A stretch of DNA of 64,000 nt, taken from assembly GCF_001625305.1 (NCBI RefSeq), contig NW_017804054.1, forward strand, positions 2,010,253 to 2,074,252, written 5' to 3'. Under the pieces are notes generated by a model. It saw only the letters and a program-made list of their open reading frames with translations, had not been told where the DNA came from and searched no databases. Every line of letters begins with the position of its first letter. Position 1 is the first letter of the stretch. Positions 14,701 to 29,800 of this stretch are shown here, in pieces. The translations under genes were made by a program, and so were the position numbers. This stretch comes from Branchiostoma belcheri (lineage: Eukaryota > Chordata > Leptocardii > Amphioxiformes > Branchiostomatidae).

Positions 14701-17700
14701 CTGTTTTGGTACGTAATTCCAGTCCGAAGCCACTACACCCTTTAGCGTATGCCCTGTAGACTACTAAGGTATACCTTACCACATCTTTCTTCACTTCACA
14801 CTCTAGACCCACTCACAATACACCTTCTGATGTTTCACTAACTAAGCACTAACTATCTCTCACACGTTAAACAAAGCATAATTCTGCGTCGTGGGTCCAT
14901 TTTAATAAGATGAGACCAAAAGGCACACATGCACAAACCTGGATCTCTAAAACAAATACAAATAATGAGGAGGCCCAGGATGTTGTCATCCTCTCGTTTC
15001 AGATTCTACCACAACATACAATATCCTGCTGCAGAAAACTGAAACTTCCGTGGACGTATGTACACACTTGTATGTTACAGATAGACTCTGTGTTGGTGAA
15101 GCCACCTGGCACAAAAACCCTGGAAGAGCTAGTCTTAATTTGCGCACACCGTGTAACTGGCTAGGTTAGTGCAGTGGTCAGTCTATGGTCGAATCAAACT
15201 ACAGGACAGTCAAATGGAAAATCTAAAAAAAGATTCAAAGATACAATTCCAAACCTTATCGTGACAAGTATGTACAACTGGAATGTGCTACTTGTTGGCG
15301 ATATATTTTGTTTGTACGTGCATGTACGTAAAATTTTAGCAAAGAGGCTAAGAAAAAGGACAACCAGTCCACTATGGCACAAGACCAGGTAGGATAATCA
15401 AACTACACAAAAAGTACGTCTGGATTTCTGTCTAGATGTACAATTTGACTGCGAACACGTTTTCAGTACGCTATATCCCTCCCAGACGTTTGAAATATCC
15501 TATTGAGTGTTGAATTAGTGTTGATATGTGGCTTAAGTGTATGCTTTAGTGTGTGTGTATTGGTTCTGAGCGCTGTAGGAAACGTGGTAGGGGGAGGCCG
15601 CGTTTTGTAGGGATTGACCCGCACTGTGTCAAAGGTTAAACCCGAAACTAGATACCCCCTTATTTCAGACTAGCAGCAGTGCAAGTCAAGGAAACGAGCT
15701 GATTTACTTACTTATTTCTGTAAGCTTGTGGAAGTTTTGGACATTACATCCAATTGGGTGGCGTTATACGGTACGGGAATACAGAGCAGTACGGATTTGG
15801 GGTCCTTGGTACACCCGCATAGACAGGATGATTAGCACGGTAAGCTACACACGTGAATTTTCAGTATTCCTATATAATTAACTCGTATCTTTGCGCATTT
15901 GTTTTGAGTTACTGTACTTCGTCACAATCCACAATCCCATACCCATTTATACATATTGTACACATCAATGAATATGCAGAGCAAGAGTTAATCAAATTAT
16001 ATATAGTTCCAATCTACTGACAGATTTTAACTGACTTTGACATATTTCATTATACGTGTCTATGAATGCCTATCTGTATTTCTGCAAGACGCGTCTAACT
16101 CTAAGGAGGCTAAATTAGCCCTTATAAGTGTTGCTAAACATGTTGATTTACTCAATCAGACGCAGAGAGTAATCTTCTGGCTACATTATGTCTGATAAAC
16201 ATCTCAGTTTAAAACAGCGACTGTTAATACATCGCCTCTAAAAGGTTTCCCTACTGCAGCAGAACTGATAGCCGAGAAATCAAATCCTTTAAATGGCTGT
16301 TTTTGCTTATAGATTCTTAACATAAGTAACGACACATTCCCAAAATGGTAGCTTAGTCGCCAAGACTACGGAAAAATCCGAGTAGAGAACCCGAGTCGAT
16401 ATTTAGAATTCTGCGCGAGCGCTAGCCGGAGCTCGCGAGTTTAGTGAGATCGCTATTGTACCCGTGTTTCAGGAGTCTATAAACACGGAAGGTAGAAACA
16501 CCACCAAAAAAGACAGGAAGTGTTTAACTACCCAGACGGTGGGCCCAGATCTCAGAACACACAGGGATAATTGGGTTTTGTCTTTGTTAGCAGGATTATA
16601 GGTAAAACCCTGAACAGTTTTTAATTGCAGGTATAGCTGGAAGGTGTAAGTGCCCACGGTGTGCGGGAATTCGGTGAACGCCGTCCGCCTTTCTTTATTC
16701 CCAGCTCGCCCAGGGCTTTCTCCAAAACAAAACATGAAGACAACTTGTAATTATGGCTGATATTACAGAAGTTAGACCAGATCTTGTGTCCAGTATAGTT
16801 TGGGGAAGCGTGAGTTCGTATATGGGAGCTATGTGTTGCGAGATTTCACCGGGAGAGTGCTAGCCAGCCAGGCGGCGGTGTCGCGGCATTACGCGGGGCG
16901 CCAGCTCCAGGCGTACCCGGTAAGAGACACGGGTCTATCCCAGCCTCATTCACTTCATTATCCGTGGCTGGCACAATAATTGATTAGAATGTGAAAGGAC
17001 TCCAAATCCCTCCGAATCAATTTGGGTAATTGTCGGCCATTTGGTACGGACGTTTAGGCTCGTCAAACTTCCATTAACTGTCGCCTACCGTCCGCCCTCC
17101 CCATTGTTTTTAGGATACCATAGATTAGTGAACAGTACTTAAAACCGTCGCTTATCGCAAAGAGCGGAAGACAGTTGGCTCGTGGGTTTGAATAGAAAGT
17201 ATCTAGTGTGAAATTCTCATGGAGGATCCCTACTTAAACAGGAACTGATTCCGTCAGAAATTAGCGAGGATTTTATTTCCACCCCCCACTAGGGCAGAGA
17301 AACTGTGGTAAGACTTGAGAAGGAAACACACACGCACACACAGTGAACCACACTGCACAGTAATACCGGCTGCACTGTTCTACAACAATGAGTTGTTTTG
17401 GGAATTCTGATAGAAGTTGTAAGGATGTCTTCATTGAATCTTGTTAGTAGTGAAATCACTTCCACGCTGAGAAAACGTGGGTATTTGTGCGGGATACTAA
17501 CGTACAATGTTGTCCCGGGACTGCTCTACTCTCTACCAACCGCTAGCTCTGCTCTAAACTTTGCATAGGGCTTGCTTTAACTGTTCTCACCAGGGAAGTG
17601 GCAAATATTTACCTAAGCATCATTAAAGGCGTGAAAAAGCTTGCTAGGAGCAAATTCTTGTCCCAACATGTTTGCAGTATGACCAGAAATTAGATTATTT

Positions 17701-20700
17701 TGCCCCGTTCAGTCCGCAAATTGAGAAAAGAAACACAATCTGGTGGAAGGTATCGCCGTGGGATCTCGATCCAAGATGGCGGAGTCGAGATGAAAATCCC
17801 CTAAACAATCCTTACAACCGGGAAACAACTAAATCCGTCAGTTCATGGGAGGATAAAAAAAAGGACAGAAACATCACAAGCGTCCTTGATTAGCGTACTG
17901 TATGTTTTTTGAATCAAACAACGGCGGTTTAAATCTTAGCTACTGACTATTTGTAAACTGGACAAGATTGTAACATAACTGCCACAACTTGTAGGAGTAC
18001 ACGCGTGTTTAGCAAGATACTAATACTCCCAATTTTTGAAACAGAAAAAAAGGCAACAAGTAAACACTATATTTGACCAAATTTACCGTAAAAATTGAAA
18101 TTGTTCAATAGGAGAGAACAGAGATTACATCTACTTGAATGCATCTTGTGAATTGTACTGTCTAGTATGGTGTTACCTGTCTTTTTGCTCGACTGTGCCG
18201 ACCCGCAAAACTTGATTAGTTCAAGGCGACATTGTTTTTATATACCTGTCTTCTTTCATTAAAACGGGTGACACTAGATCGATCGTCGGGACGCTGGTAC
18301 ATTATAACAGAAGCCATAGGTGATCTGTTATATGTCATAACTTGTGGACAATTGTTAGAAATAAAACCATACATTAAATATGGCGACTTGCAAAGATAAA
18401 ACACAAAAATACAAAAGGCGACCTTGATTCGTAGAGAGATAGAAACCCAGTTTTCTTTTGCAATGCTTTGTCAGGTACAATCGACACTATCTTGCAGGTG
18501 TTATGAAGTATATTACACTAGGTGTTCACAATTGACATCTCATGAGTGATATATAAAAGTAACGCAGCAATACTGATGCTAAAATAAAATAAAAATTATA
18601 CAAAGGCACGAAAAATCAATTTCAAGTTCCCAATTCCAAACCATGCTGACTTCATACATGTGCGAGGGGTTTGAAGTAGAGTAAAGTATAAAATAAAGCA
18701 AAGATAGATATTATAAACAGACTTAGTAGTCCACAGCACATGTACACTACATTTCTTACCTTAGTCCTTGTAATTGAAGAGAGACAGTATGGAACAGGGT
18801 AACTTATATTACCACGGTGTTTAGAGATGTAAAAAGTGGCAACACAAGAATACAGAGTGATGTGTATTCTTACTATTCAGTTTACCATTTATGCAAATGC
18901 ACGCGTCGAAATTGTAGCTGAATAATTTACCGCACAACAGATACCCAACGACAAAAGTATTTCTAAAGTTGAGTCGGAGCATATTTTCTTATGTTTAACT
19001 TTTGAAAAGCTGTACGTACTGTATTTAAAGAAATGTTGGGCCCCTAGTTTACTTTCCAGAACCATATTATTGGCAACTGCATTATGATGATAGAAAAATT
19101 TCACGGTTGCTGGAGACTAGCGTAGAACACAGTTTAACGTTACGTCACTGTGTTAGATATAAACATATACAGACAACAGAAGCGATTGACACGAAACAAT
19201 ACAACTTCGACTTTTTATTATCCTTTAATAAAAAAATAAACCTTGATATATTTATCATGCGCAGCCCTTTGATCTTTTACTGTTTACATAATAAAATTTT
19301 GTAACGAAAACACTGACTTCAAAGCGAGCGCAGACAAAAAATATCAAGGATGAAAGCACACAATACGTTTCTGTACGCAACATTATCATATTTATCGGAA
19401 TGAAAGAATAGTTCATCTCCGTATATATGCACAATTTCATTTTTCATGTCGACAGGAAAGCATATGAAAACAGTATACCGGAGACTTTTCCATACAGAAC
19501 AATTCTTGAAAAATGCACGGACAATACAGCTGAGATGTTATAACTTTTCACATCTGTATACAAAACATCGAGGGTTCAGAATTACTACCGGTCTTAAACC
19601 CCGTAACTAAAAAACAAATCCAACGTAAAACTTACAAAATATGTTGCTATCCGTAGAACAATGATAATATTTTGCAATCCGTAGAACAATTTTTCGGTGA
19701 TAGTTTTGAACTATTGACTTTTGTAGGGGTATTACAAGGTGGCAAGGCTATCCGACAAAAAAATACTGCCCTCAAAAATGGTAATCCACTGTTCACTGGT
19801 CTTTGACAACAATAGTGACCACCATAAATGTTCAAATAAGACATTTGTTTCTCTTTGTGCTATGGACATATCATATGCACCATATGGTTACATGAGGTTA
19901 AGAATACACCTTTCGCTGTTCAATAATATCTATAGGGGTATAGAGTTTTGGAAGCAGCAAGATTTCAAAGTAAAATAATTTGTTTTCAGGTCTTGCTTTT
20001 AGGATATCATCAATCTTCGTCCACATATTGACATGAGTATTCATAGCAAATTAATTTGTCAAGTCTTTCATATAATCAACGTCGTAAAGCACAATTCATT
20101 AGCTTTTATTAATAATTTAGTAGCAGAAGTTCCAGACAAAACAGTTGAGCGTTCATGACTATGTATAGATAACCATCAACCAACTACAATATATAGCTGT
20201 CTGCATAATTTAGTAGGCTATATCTTGGCATTGCAAAGATAATGCCATTCGTACAGTCATCATAAAAGATAATATTTATGAATGGCAATGAATATGTTAT
20301 GTTTGGCTTCTTCTAGCTGATAAGAAATGGGGCGTTTATAATTTCATTATTCTGAACAGTTAAACAAAGGCGTCTGGCATTTCAACACGCCGATTCAGTG
20401 GCGGGAATATAACTAATAACTGCAAATATTAAGATTGTAAATTTGGAGCTGTATAAAGAGTCAATTCTAACACTTGTCTGTACGTTATTTTAGTGCGTGC
20501 CAAAGTTGTGGTCCCTGTATAAGGATAAGGTTTGAAACAATAGTATGTTTTTCTAGCGCGTTGATAATTAAAACAAGTATACAAACACAACACGACCTTG
20601 GTACAACGTTACTGACTCCCGCTTAGGCTTTATTGAAGAGGACTTCCGCATGTATACTGAGAAACCTGACGTTGTGTTGTGTGTTTGGAGGTTCGATTCT

Positions 20701-23700
20701 GCGGTTAAGGTCTCGTGCGAGGGACCACAGCAAAGCGGTATAGTGGTCAGTCAACACAGACTGGTCAAACAGTGGACACCCAGGCCTAAGGTGACCAAAC
20801 CCTTGTTCTTTTATACACGTTCTAACAAAACCGGACGTTTGGGAAGGTTCTAGGCCAGCGAGTATGGTTTACACACAGAGAGAGAAGAGTAGTTATACAC
20901 TTCCGACCTGTCAACTTGTCACAGAATCGAGCCCTCTGTTAGTGGACATTGGACGCTGTGTTGACCAAAGCAAAAGACAACAACAAAAATGGCGGAAAAG
21001 GCGAGGCTAGGGGGATCGGGTGTACGTACTGACCAGTCGTGCTCGCTGACCACTCCACACTTTTGCGAGAGTCCTGCGCGGGTCGATCAGCTTGCGTGGC
21101 CGGCCGAGGCTCGTCAATACACCTGTCGTAACTGCCGTAACTCCGCGGCTGTGCTCGTAACTTTTCAGGCCCGCCTGTAAGTAACTCTCACGGACCGATC
21201 ACACACAGAAACCTTCCTAATTAATCCGGCCGTATGGAATAGGGAATCGAATCTTGGCGAGGTATGCATAAGGAATTGTTGTTGTGGAGGCGGCAGGGGC
21301 TGGAGCTACGCCCGCGGGATCCGGTTACTCCTACCGGCTGAGGAGGCCCCATTTGGCCGGTCCGGGCCCCTCGGCTCGGGTATCGTGCGCACTTCTATAG
21401 GTAGTTGTTGTGCTGAGTCTAGAGAAAAGCTACCCCACCTTTAGAACAGAAGAGGCTTTCCGGTAGACATTATCTCTCTGTAGACTGATAAGACCCAGAC
21501 AGCTAAAATCAAGGAATCTTCTTTAAGAAGATTGTGGCGTTTCTTGGTTAAAACTGACCAGTAGCCATTCAAGCCCCTCAAGAGTTCGACCTCATGGGGA
21601 TTGGTATCTAACAAAAGATCTTTGCAAGATAGCAAGCTGTCAAAATAAGGCCGAGATTTTCCATTTTTATTCAAGCACGCCTTGGTAAATAACGACTCTC
21701 TGTAGACTGAAGACCGGAGCACTTCTTTCAATACGATTTTCCAAAGCTGCAGTGTGTACCGATGTCGCCTATAGACCACACGCCACGAAAAAGGGACACA
21801 GGCTTTAAACAGGCACGGAGAATTTACTTCCAACCAAATGCTAACACAGAGAATAAAGCTGGCTTGGGAAGCCTATAGTGTTTTCTACAGTTTAGGACGG
21901 TTAGCTGACACGGTTTGGTTAAAGTAGACCGTGCAGGGATAACTTTAGCAAACGTTCTAGTCGCACCTGTTTGTGGTGTAGTGTACAGAACGGCAGTTTT
22001 GTGTTTCGGACAGGCAATGGTAGGAATACTCTCCTTATCGTCTGTATCAGCACAAAGTAATCAAACTGCCGTCAACAACCCTCTCTGCAACACTTCATCT
22101 TCGTGAAGAGATCAGAAATAACTCCAGAAAGTAGACAATTCGTCTGCTAAAAACGCTTAGACAAGAGGAGTTTAGCCATCTTGAGAGGTAGGACAAGAGT
22201 TTGTGTGCACGCGCGTCCTTCGCTGGAACACTGTAGTATAGTCTCGTCAGTAGTTTACATCTAACGCCGAATGACAGATGATAACTGTACAATGATATGT
22301 CTTCATAATGTCACCAGTAATCAGAAATCCCATGGGCCCTTCTTAATGAATGTTTTTATCCTAAATATCTGTCAATACTTATTTCTGAGCCCGTAGCTTG
22401 AAACGCAAGCTGCCGGGAAACGCGAACGAAAATCCCGACTATATCAGTGTGCGCCGTGCGGTGATCCTGGCAATTACTATTTGGAAACAACGTGTTAAGC
22501 GCGGTTTCTAAGGGCGGGACAAAAAACTGACAGACACCCCAACAAAAATGTCGAACATTTTGATAAGAACATCTACGTCTGCTAAAAGCTGTCGAAAAAA
22601 AACCTTCCAATCTTCCGCGGATTTTGTCGGTGTAAGTCCCGGGATCAGTCTGGCGGCATGCGCCTAGCTTCCACGGGCTAATTACGCAGAAAAGGGCCAT
22701 TTGAACCTGATAATTACCCTGGTTTGGCTCCAGATCTATAGAACCGAAGTACCCAAGCTGTGATAAGTATCGTGATATCATAAGTACTAACCTATGGGAG
22801 AGATTAAACATAGACGGCAAACTACAGTCGCCTTGTCTACAGACAAGATCGTGGGGAGGGAAACTATGGTTTAACTTCTCTCTAATGTAGCAGGGTCTCT
22901 TTCCGTGGCACGGCTAATCTTGGGGATTTTAGCTGCTTATCATTTACATCAACTCGCTAAAACTGTACGGATATTTCTAACAGCATTTTTGTACAAGGCT
23001 GGGCATGGTACGGGCATACTAATCCCTAGGCAATGCTGGTATAAGAAACACATTTACATGCATCGCACCGAATAATACTCGTACCAGGCACTGAAAAAAT
23101 TGAATATGGTACAGTTTTTACTATAAGGATATGTTGTATTAAAACTCCGAATTTTTCTTCATGTAGATGTTAGTGAACACTTAACACCAGACAAATGCCT
23201 ATTTTCAATACAGACGACTTGTGCTATTTTGTTATGTCTGTCCGAAGCCATACACTTACTTAAGAGTCAAGCTAGTATAATATTTGGCTGTTGGTCAAAT
23301 CAATACATGTATCTTCTGAATGTACCATAATCTGAATCATGTTAAATGTACAAAACTATATTCAACATTTACATATCTATGCAAGGAATTCAAGGATATG
23401 TATACATTGCACTATTGATTGTACACATACATACAAACGTATAACATTCTACAGTATCGGAATTTCAAGAATCATCAAATCTTTTTCTATTCCAAAAATA
23501 TACTGAAAAAAAGCTTTGTGGATTAAGTTTTAAAAAATTATTTACGTAACCTACTTTACGATGTTGTAGAAGCAAGGAACTAATCATTTTAGGTCAAATT
23601 TGTCATTTTTTGTAGGTTGGAAAAGTTGACCATTTTTGGGAATATATTTCACAAGAAATGTGCAGAGAAAATGCCTCAAACTTACATCAAATATAGACCA

Positions 23701-25905
23701 TTAACTAGCAAACTGGGTCCTGTTACAATACAGAAATATGTTAACTTACATAATGTCAACTTTTTCAGTGCTTAGCATTATTAATGTTTAAACTTTTTTC
23801 CATACACTGAGAAGTTGCCATGAGTATTATATACATATCGATGGGAAACAAAATTGATATGGATATTCAAACCTATGTAACAGCTGACTACTAACCTTAA
23901 AATGATTACATTTCAGTCATATCCAAAAGATAGGTCTTATATAGTTTTAAGATATATTTTCCAAGGAGTTAGATAGACTTAACGCAGAAGAAATCGTAGA
24001 TTGATGCAAGTACGATTTTATTTTTAGTTTGATCCTGTTCTACTCTAATGTGTTTATTTGTGCTGTTGTAATCACTATATTTTATTATAGACATCGTAAT
24101 GTTTACAAAGACACTAGGAAGTAGAAAAATTAGAACTAAAATCAGGAGCTCTGTGAAAAAAAACGGATCTGGCGGACATTTGAAAAGCGCTTAGCGCACG
24201 GCCATATTTGTTTTGAAGCCAACTGGCGACGCAAGCATACATTTTGTACCAACAGACAAACTTTTTAGAAATATTCTGATCAGTTTTGAAAACGGAACTT
24301 TGCCTGTTATAAGGGAATAATTGGTAAACATAGGAAAATAATCTTTTACTTTGAAATGTGGCCGCGATGAAATATAATTTGCGGAGTAGATCAAATTATG
24401 ACACATCCTATACACTATTTTTGAAATCAGTTCAACTAAAAACAAGTCAAGCCGATGCTTTTAATGGATAGTCATGGACATATGAATGGTTTCCTATGAG
24501 TTATGGCGATAGACGTATATAATTGCTCCTAGACGTGTGCTCTTTTGACATTGACGACAGCCCAGGGCTATTTCAGGGCTACACCGGCCCTCGTTAAACC
24601 GTCCCGTTTTCTCGCAAACCGCCGAGGTTCTAAATTTCCCCTAACGATGTTGTTCAGGGTCTGGTTCAAACCGTCTCCCCTCGTAAGCTAAAAGAGACAG
24701 CACCACTTCTGAAGATCTCTTACGCAAATGTTTTAAAATTCCTGAGGTCTAGTTTTATTTGTTTTCCATTGCGGCTTGAGACGAAGTTTATGGGGGAGAG
24801 AGAGAAAGCTCCTACTGCGCAGGCTCATACTATTTGTCCGGGTCACGTTTTTGCGACACAAGATGGCGGATATCTTTTTTTGAGATCGAACAGAAAACTT
24901 TTGTAACGCGCGCTGGGATTGGCGGGAACCTTATTCAAAGGTAATATATTACATTCGCTACGACATAAAGACTATAATTTTTCTCTGGCATTGTCAATTT
25001 TCTATACAGAGAGATATTTTATTCCCACGTGGTTTCCCCATATATGCCCGTCTCCTAAAAATCTAGACAATTCTATAAATGTTCTATGACAGCTCAAAAA
25101 TATTCCAACGATTGCAAACTACCCCATGGAATAGGGACAACAAGTATAGCTGAAAATCCAGCTGGAAGTGTGACGATTAAAAGGATCACAGCTGTCGCCC
25201 AACAATATGGCAACAGTTCAGCCAACCTCAAGCCGATTCCAGGGGACAATCCGTATACAATGAACTGATGGTTTGTCGATATCTACCAAAAGATACATCT
25301 GTCTACTGATATAATAAGTTGATGTCTGGTTTATGTATTCCTGATTTCTATACGTGTTGTCTTGTCTTGTCGATTCGACCGTAGCATGGCCACCCCCCAT
25401 GCCGAGATACATATCAAGTTTCCCGCCGAATAAGATACACACCGCCGGCGGCCCAAGAATCACCGTCAAGATATTGACCTCAAATCCGCACACCAAATTT
25501 TTATGTTTCACCACATCCAAGAACATTTGAAACCCAAGGCGCGGCGGTATTTCAAGGTTAAGAGCGAGGCGACGAGAAGGGATAGGAAGGATGTTTGGCT
25601 GTCTGGATCCCATTTTACGATTTGCTTGCTCATCTCGTAAAAGTTTTCTGGGATGAAGTCTGCAGCTGTCTTTCAGGACATGTTTTCGTAAACATCTTCT
25701 TCTCAAGTCTTCATGTCGTTAGAGATAATACTTAGCCGTCCCAAGAGTAAAATCTAGCGGGGTTTAGAGATTTAGAGTAGTCAACACCTTGTTTTATTCC
25801 CGTTTAGTACTACTGCGTGCTCTAGCCGAGCTCTCGATATTTCTTCATGTGGAACTATTGCATAGAGGCAAAGATGTTAAAGAAAACGACGTTCGTTTTT
25901 ATTTT

Positions 25906-25962
<57 letters not shown>

Positions 25963-26343
25963 TTCCGAAAAGTTGTGGGGAAAAAATATAAACACGTATT
26001 GCATTGCATGGTTTGTGACTGAAACTTGATATTAATTATTAGTATTGATTTCGAGGTGCATGTGTGAACTTTTAATTCGTAATTCCGTTGCCTATAGATG
26101 ATCCTATGCATTATGAACATGTCTTATAGATAGAGAACATACCGTTGCACGTTATGTTGGAAAGATTATACTGCCTAACTTCAACTTATAAGATTTTTAT
26201 AAGTACATCTACTTGATATAGCAGACGCACGTTGACATGAACACCACGTACTTTTGATGAAGCTGTTTTGAGAGCACAAATATACGGTAACATGGTCTGG
26301 TGTAATATTATGAATTTCCTTGCCGGTCTAGCATTCGCTTTAA
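8778..26343. other. Gene-free stretch with GC-richer patches
   Basis: No recognisable coding exon or RNA gene. Patches at about 11.9-13.2 and 20.9-21.4 kb are GC-richer, and the sequence between is AT-rich. The longest open frames (11814-12278 plus; 21441-21833, 22356-22820 and 25218-25706 minus) have no recognisable motif or convincing flanking splice context. The patches could be conserved regulatory DNA or remnants of unknown exons. Confidence 0.5.
25911..25957. repeat. (TG)n microsatellite, about 23 units
   Basis: Uninterrupted TG run. Cys/Val open frames through it are artefacts of the repeat. Confidence 0.97.
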
Positions 26344-26809
26344 AGGTCCAGTGCAATCTAGGTATAGTTTTGGAGGACCCCCAAAAAGAGATATATTGGA
26401 TATCTTCTGTGCTCTCGCTTTTTAAATACATATTCATGACTTAACTGAAGACACTCGGTTTGAAAATATGTTATTCCAAGGAGGTTGCCGGAAACTTACA
26501 CTTTGGATGCAAGAAATGTTCTTTTGAGCAAATATTAATATGCTAAACAAGAAATATACGCTTGTTATGTCCCTTGAAATAAAACAAGCTGTGCATTACA
26601 TTGCAGTTTGGTATCAATATGCAATATCAGAGAATGCCTTGGTCCCATACTTTTTTCTTTTTGCGGTAGTAAAAAACTTTTAGAGGACTGTTTTAGAAAA
26701 TCGCATATCTACAGGTAAGTTCTATGTCAATTTGTGTGTAAATTTAAAGCAGAATGTTTAGGAACTTTCACATCATTTCTTTCAAGGTTGGTGTTACATA
26801 TCTATACCT
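26344..26809. mobile_element. Possible distant relative of the TTAA MITE family
   Basis: The left end TTAA|AGGTCCAGTGCAATC resembles the family terminus with two bases deleted. A TTAA on the right (26810-26813) is preceded by ACCT, giving only a four- to five-base inverted end. The interior does not match the four clear copies. It may be a related element or chance. Confidence 0.3.
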
Positions 26810-29800
26810 TTAAGTACGACAAGACCTTAAAGTCTTCAAAATGGGTCCTCAAAAATAATCTAATGTTGGTTGTTTTGCGCACACATTGATTACATTTTGT
26901 AGCTGTAAATAATGCCTCGCTAAAATGTCCCTTTTTTGTTGTTACCCATGAAAATGGAGATCACCGTTGTTAAGGTAATTCTCTCTTTTTTCTAATACAT
27001 TCAGGACTTAACTAACCACGTTTACATCGCGACACAGACGCTAGGTTTGAAAATGAGTTTCTACTTTGAGAAAAAAAGGGCCAAATATTTCTCGCATTCT
27101 ATGCTTAGAATCAGGTGACTATAGAGCTGCCTCCAACTCATTATCTCCTGTAATTCAATCGACTTATTTGATTTCGAGCTTTTGTATATTTTATTAACTC
27201 TGATCCCCTTCATACCTGGTCCGTGGTTGCCGCCAGTGTTTTTTCTTCCTTTTCTGGTTTGTATCCCATGCGACAACTTTCGCCCTAAGGTGTCAGAAAG
27301 CATGTGTGCGCCTAACCTGAAGCACACAGCTCGTATAATGGAGCCCAGAAGACTAGAGTTAGGAAATTGGACATGTTTGTCGGATTTTCACTAGGATTTG
27401 GGGGCGACTTTTGACTTCACTCCGGAAGGGCAGATCAGTTCGGGTTAAAGTTCTCCCTGTTCTACGACCCAGAAAAGGTTCGGATTTGCTTTAATTTCTA
27501 CTAAAACGACTAATTTTCTCCGGTAAACAACGTTTTGTTCGCCCATTACGGCGCGGCTTCTATACCGTTAGAGGGAACGCTTTGATGTTTAGAACTCGAT
27601 CTCTTTGCGCTTGAATATTGAGCGAGTTTTCTATCGGCTAGACTAATTACTTACGTAGACAGGGCAGTTCGATTGGTACTTCCCCCGTCTTGTTATACCT
27701 GAAAGAAAAGTGATTATGCTGCAGTAATGAAGAAGTGTGAAAATTGAATGAGAACATTTTGGCGGAAAATTAGAAACCGTTAGTTGCTTTTCGCTCGGGC
27801 TTAATGAATATACGGACGTTGCAGAAAGATCGAGAATCATGTTGATACAACTTTGTAATTTGTACTCGAAGAAAGAGTCATTTTGTTCATGAAATAAATG
27901 AACTCATATGTACAATTGTGCGTAAAAAAATCCTACAATATCTTGCTAGGAAAAAACATGCTTAAATGAAGTTGAAATATCTTTTTTCATTCTTTTCAGC
28001 GACTAGAGTTATTTTAGAAACTCAGCTTAGGTTTGACAGAAATGTTGTTTGTCAGTACAGAGACTTGTCAGTACAGAGACTTGTCAGTACAGAGACTTGT
28101 CAGTACAGAGACTTGTCAGTACAGAGACTTACAAGTTTAAGATTACTTCATAATGAGCCACAAAACGTTTTAAAATGTTGCGGTAGATTCGATGTCAAAC
28201 TGCACTGAAAGGAAGGCACATTTTATTGACTTTTAGTGCCCATTCTGATAGGTATTTTTCAAGGAAACTTACCAAGTTAAGTGAAAAACAAAGAAAACAT
28301 GTAACAACTTAGGATGCTTCAAGAGAAATTCAAGCCTGATGATTTCGTGAATTGTGTCTTCTATATTGTTATAGCTAAAAGACTGTGCTGTACATGTGCC
28401 GTCTCCGTTGTTGCTTGTCTACATGGACAAAACGTTTTAGGTAACATTCTATCGCCCCTTTACACTTGCCGAAGCTATTGCTGGATTTTCTGTCTTTTTT
28501 CTCTATTTCACACCATATCTTGACTGCGTTTTGATGCTTTTTTTCGTTCATATCTAAATTGCATACTTTTTTACAAGTAATCTGGAAACTTACTTTTCAA
28601 AATCTTCAATTACACTCAAGGTAAAAGAGGATTAGAAATGAAAGAAACGTTATGGTAGCAAAAATAAAAAAAAAGTACGAATGTTTATTTCGTTGCTATT
28701 GTATCAATGTGTCTGCAAAATAGTGCGGTGCGAAAATCTCTATCATCTATTTTAACTGAGTTTCATTTTATTCTGAAGTAATATACCGTCAACTTCAAAG
28801 CAAATTAAATCCTAATTACATGTATAATGAATTTCACCAAAAACATTCTCCGTTCTTTGGCGGAAGCGGCAAGTCAAAAGAACAGATATGTCTTTCATTT
28901 GTTTGGGACCTCGTTCGTATTTGATTTGCAAACGACGTTGTTTATGATAGAATACAGCACGCCTTTGCTCTGTTTATAAATTATGGTTGCTTTAGCTTAT
29001 CAGCACAACCGCTGTCAATTGAAATAGATATCTGGGTTAAGCTTGAAAGCTGGGGTTTGAAAAATGTAAACATTCTTTAACGGATTCGGTGGTTTGCTTT
29101 GGCCGTCTACGTTGGCTTTAGATTTTGTTGAAAGCAGGTTTTTCCCACTTGAGGCTTCCACCAGAGCGACCAAATTTGATCGAACGCGTTCTTCAACGAA
29201 CGTCATTGATGAAAAACAATTTTTTAATCTGTCGTGCTCATCGTAATCGTGCATGATATTCCAATTACAGGACTCACACGCTTGAAATTTTGTGTCAGTC
29301 AACGGCCGCTTAGCGTTCACTGTCTAGTAAATGGAACTTTTCTGACATATTTTTTTGTACAGGAGCTTTGTGTTGTTTTTTTCTCTGTCGGTTAGAGTAG
29401 AGACTTTCGGGTATAGAGACTAAGATGCTCGGTTTCTAAACATGGTTGAGATCGGTACATTTTTCTCATACATAATTTGCTAGAAGTACAAAACTATAGA
29501 CACGGAGTAAGGCGTGATCTTGTTTCTACTGATCTACTTCTGTTGTTAACATCTTAAAGAACACCGCTGTGTGTTTCGCATCTTTTCTACGATGACTAGA
29601 TCAGGTTTCGCCTTAAAATAGCACTCCTTCCTTCTTTCTTGCGATGGCGTTGCGGCTACAATATGGCTGAGGAAGATGTTTTCACGGTAACTGAGCCTCA
29701 AGTCTTGATATGAGGCGTTCTTGCGGCGTTGTTTCAATGCGCCGTGTGTCTGAGAAGAGATAGTGGAGGGCTTTGATTCAATTAACTCCACCACGCCGTT

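Noticed and set aside
21441..25706. Long minus-strand open frames of 130, 154 and 162 codons (21441-21833, 22356-22820, 25218-25706)
   Set aside because: No recognisable domain, signal peptide or repeat, no consistent splice context, and composition like their surroundings; at these lengths they can occur by chance.
25789..26120. Open frames rich in Cys-Val or Thr-His
   Set aside because: They are translations of the TG microsatellite. The same applies at 42191-42487 and 56000-56409.
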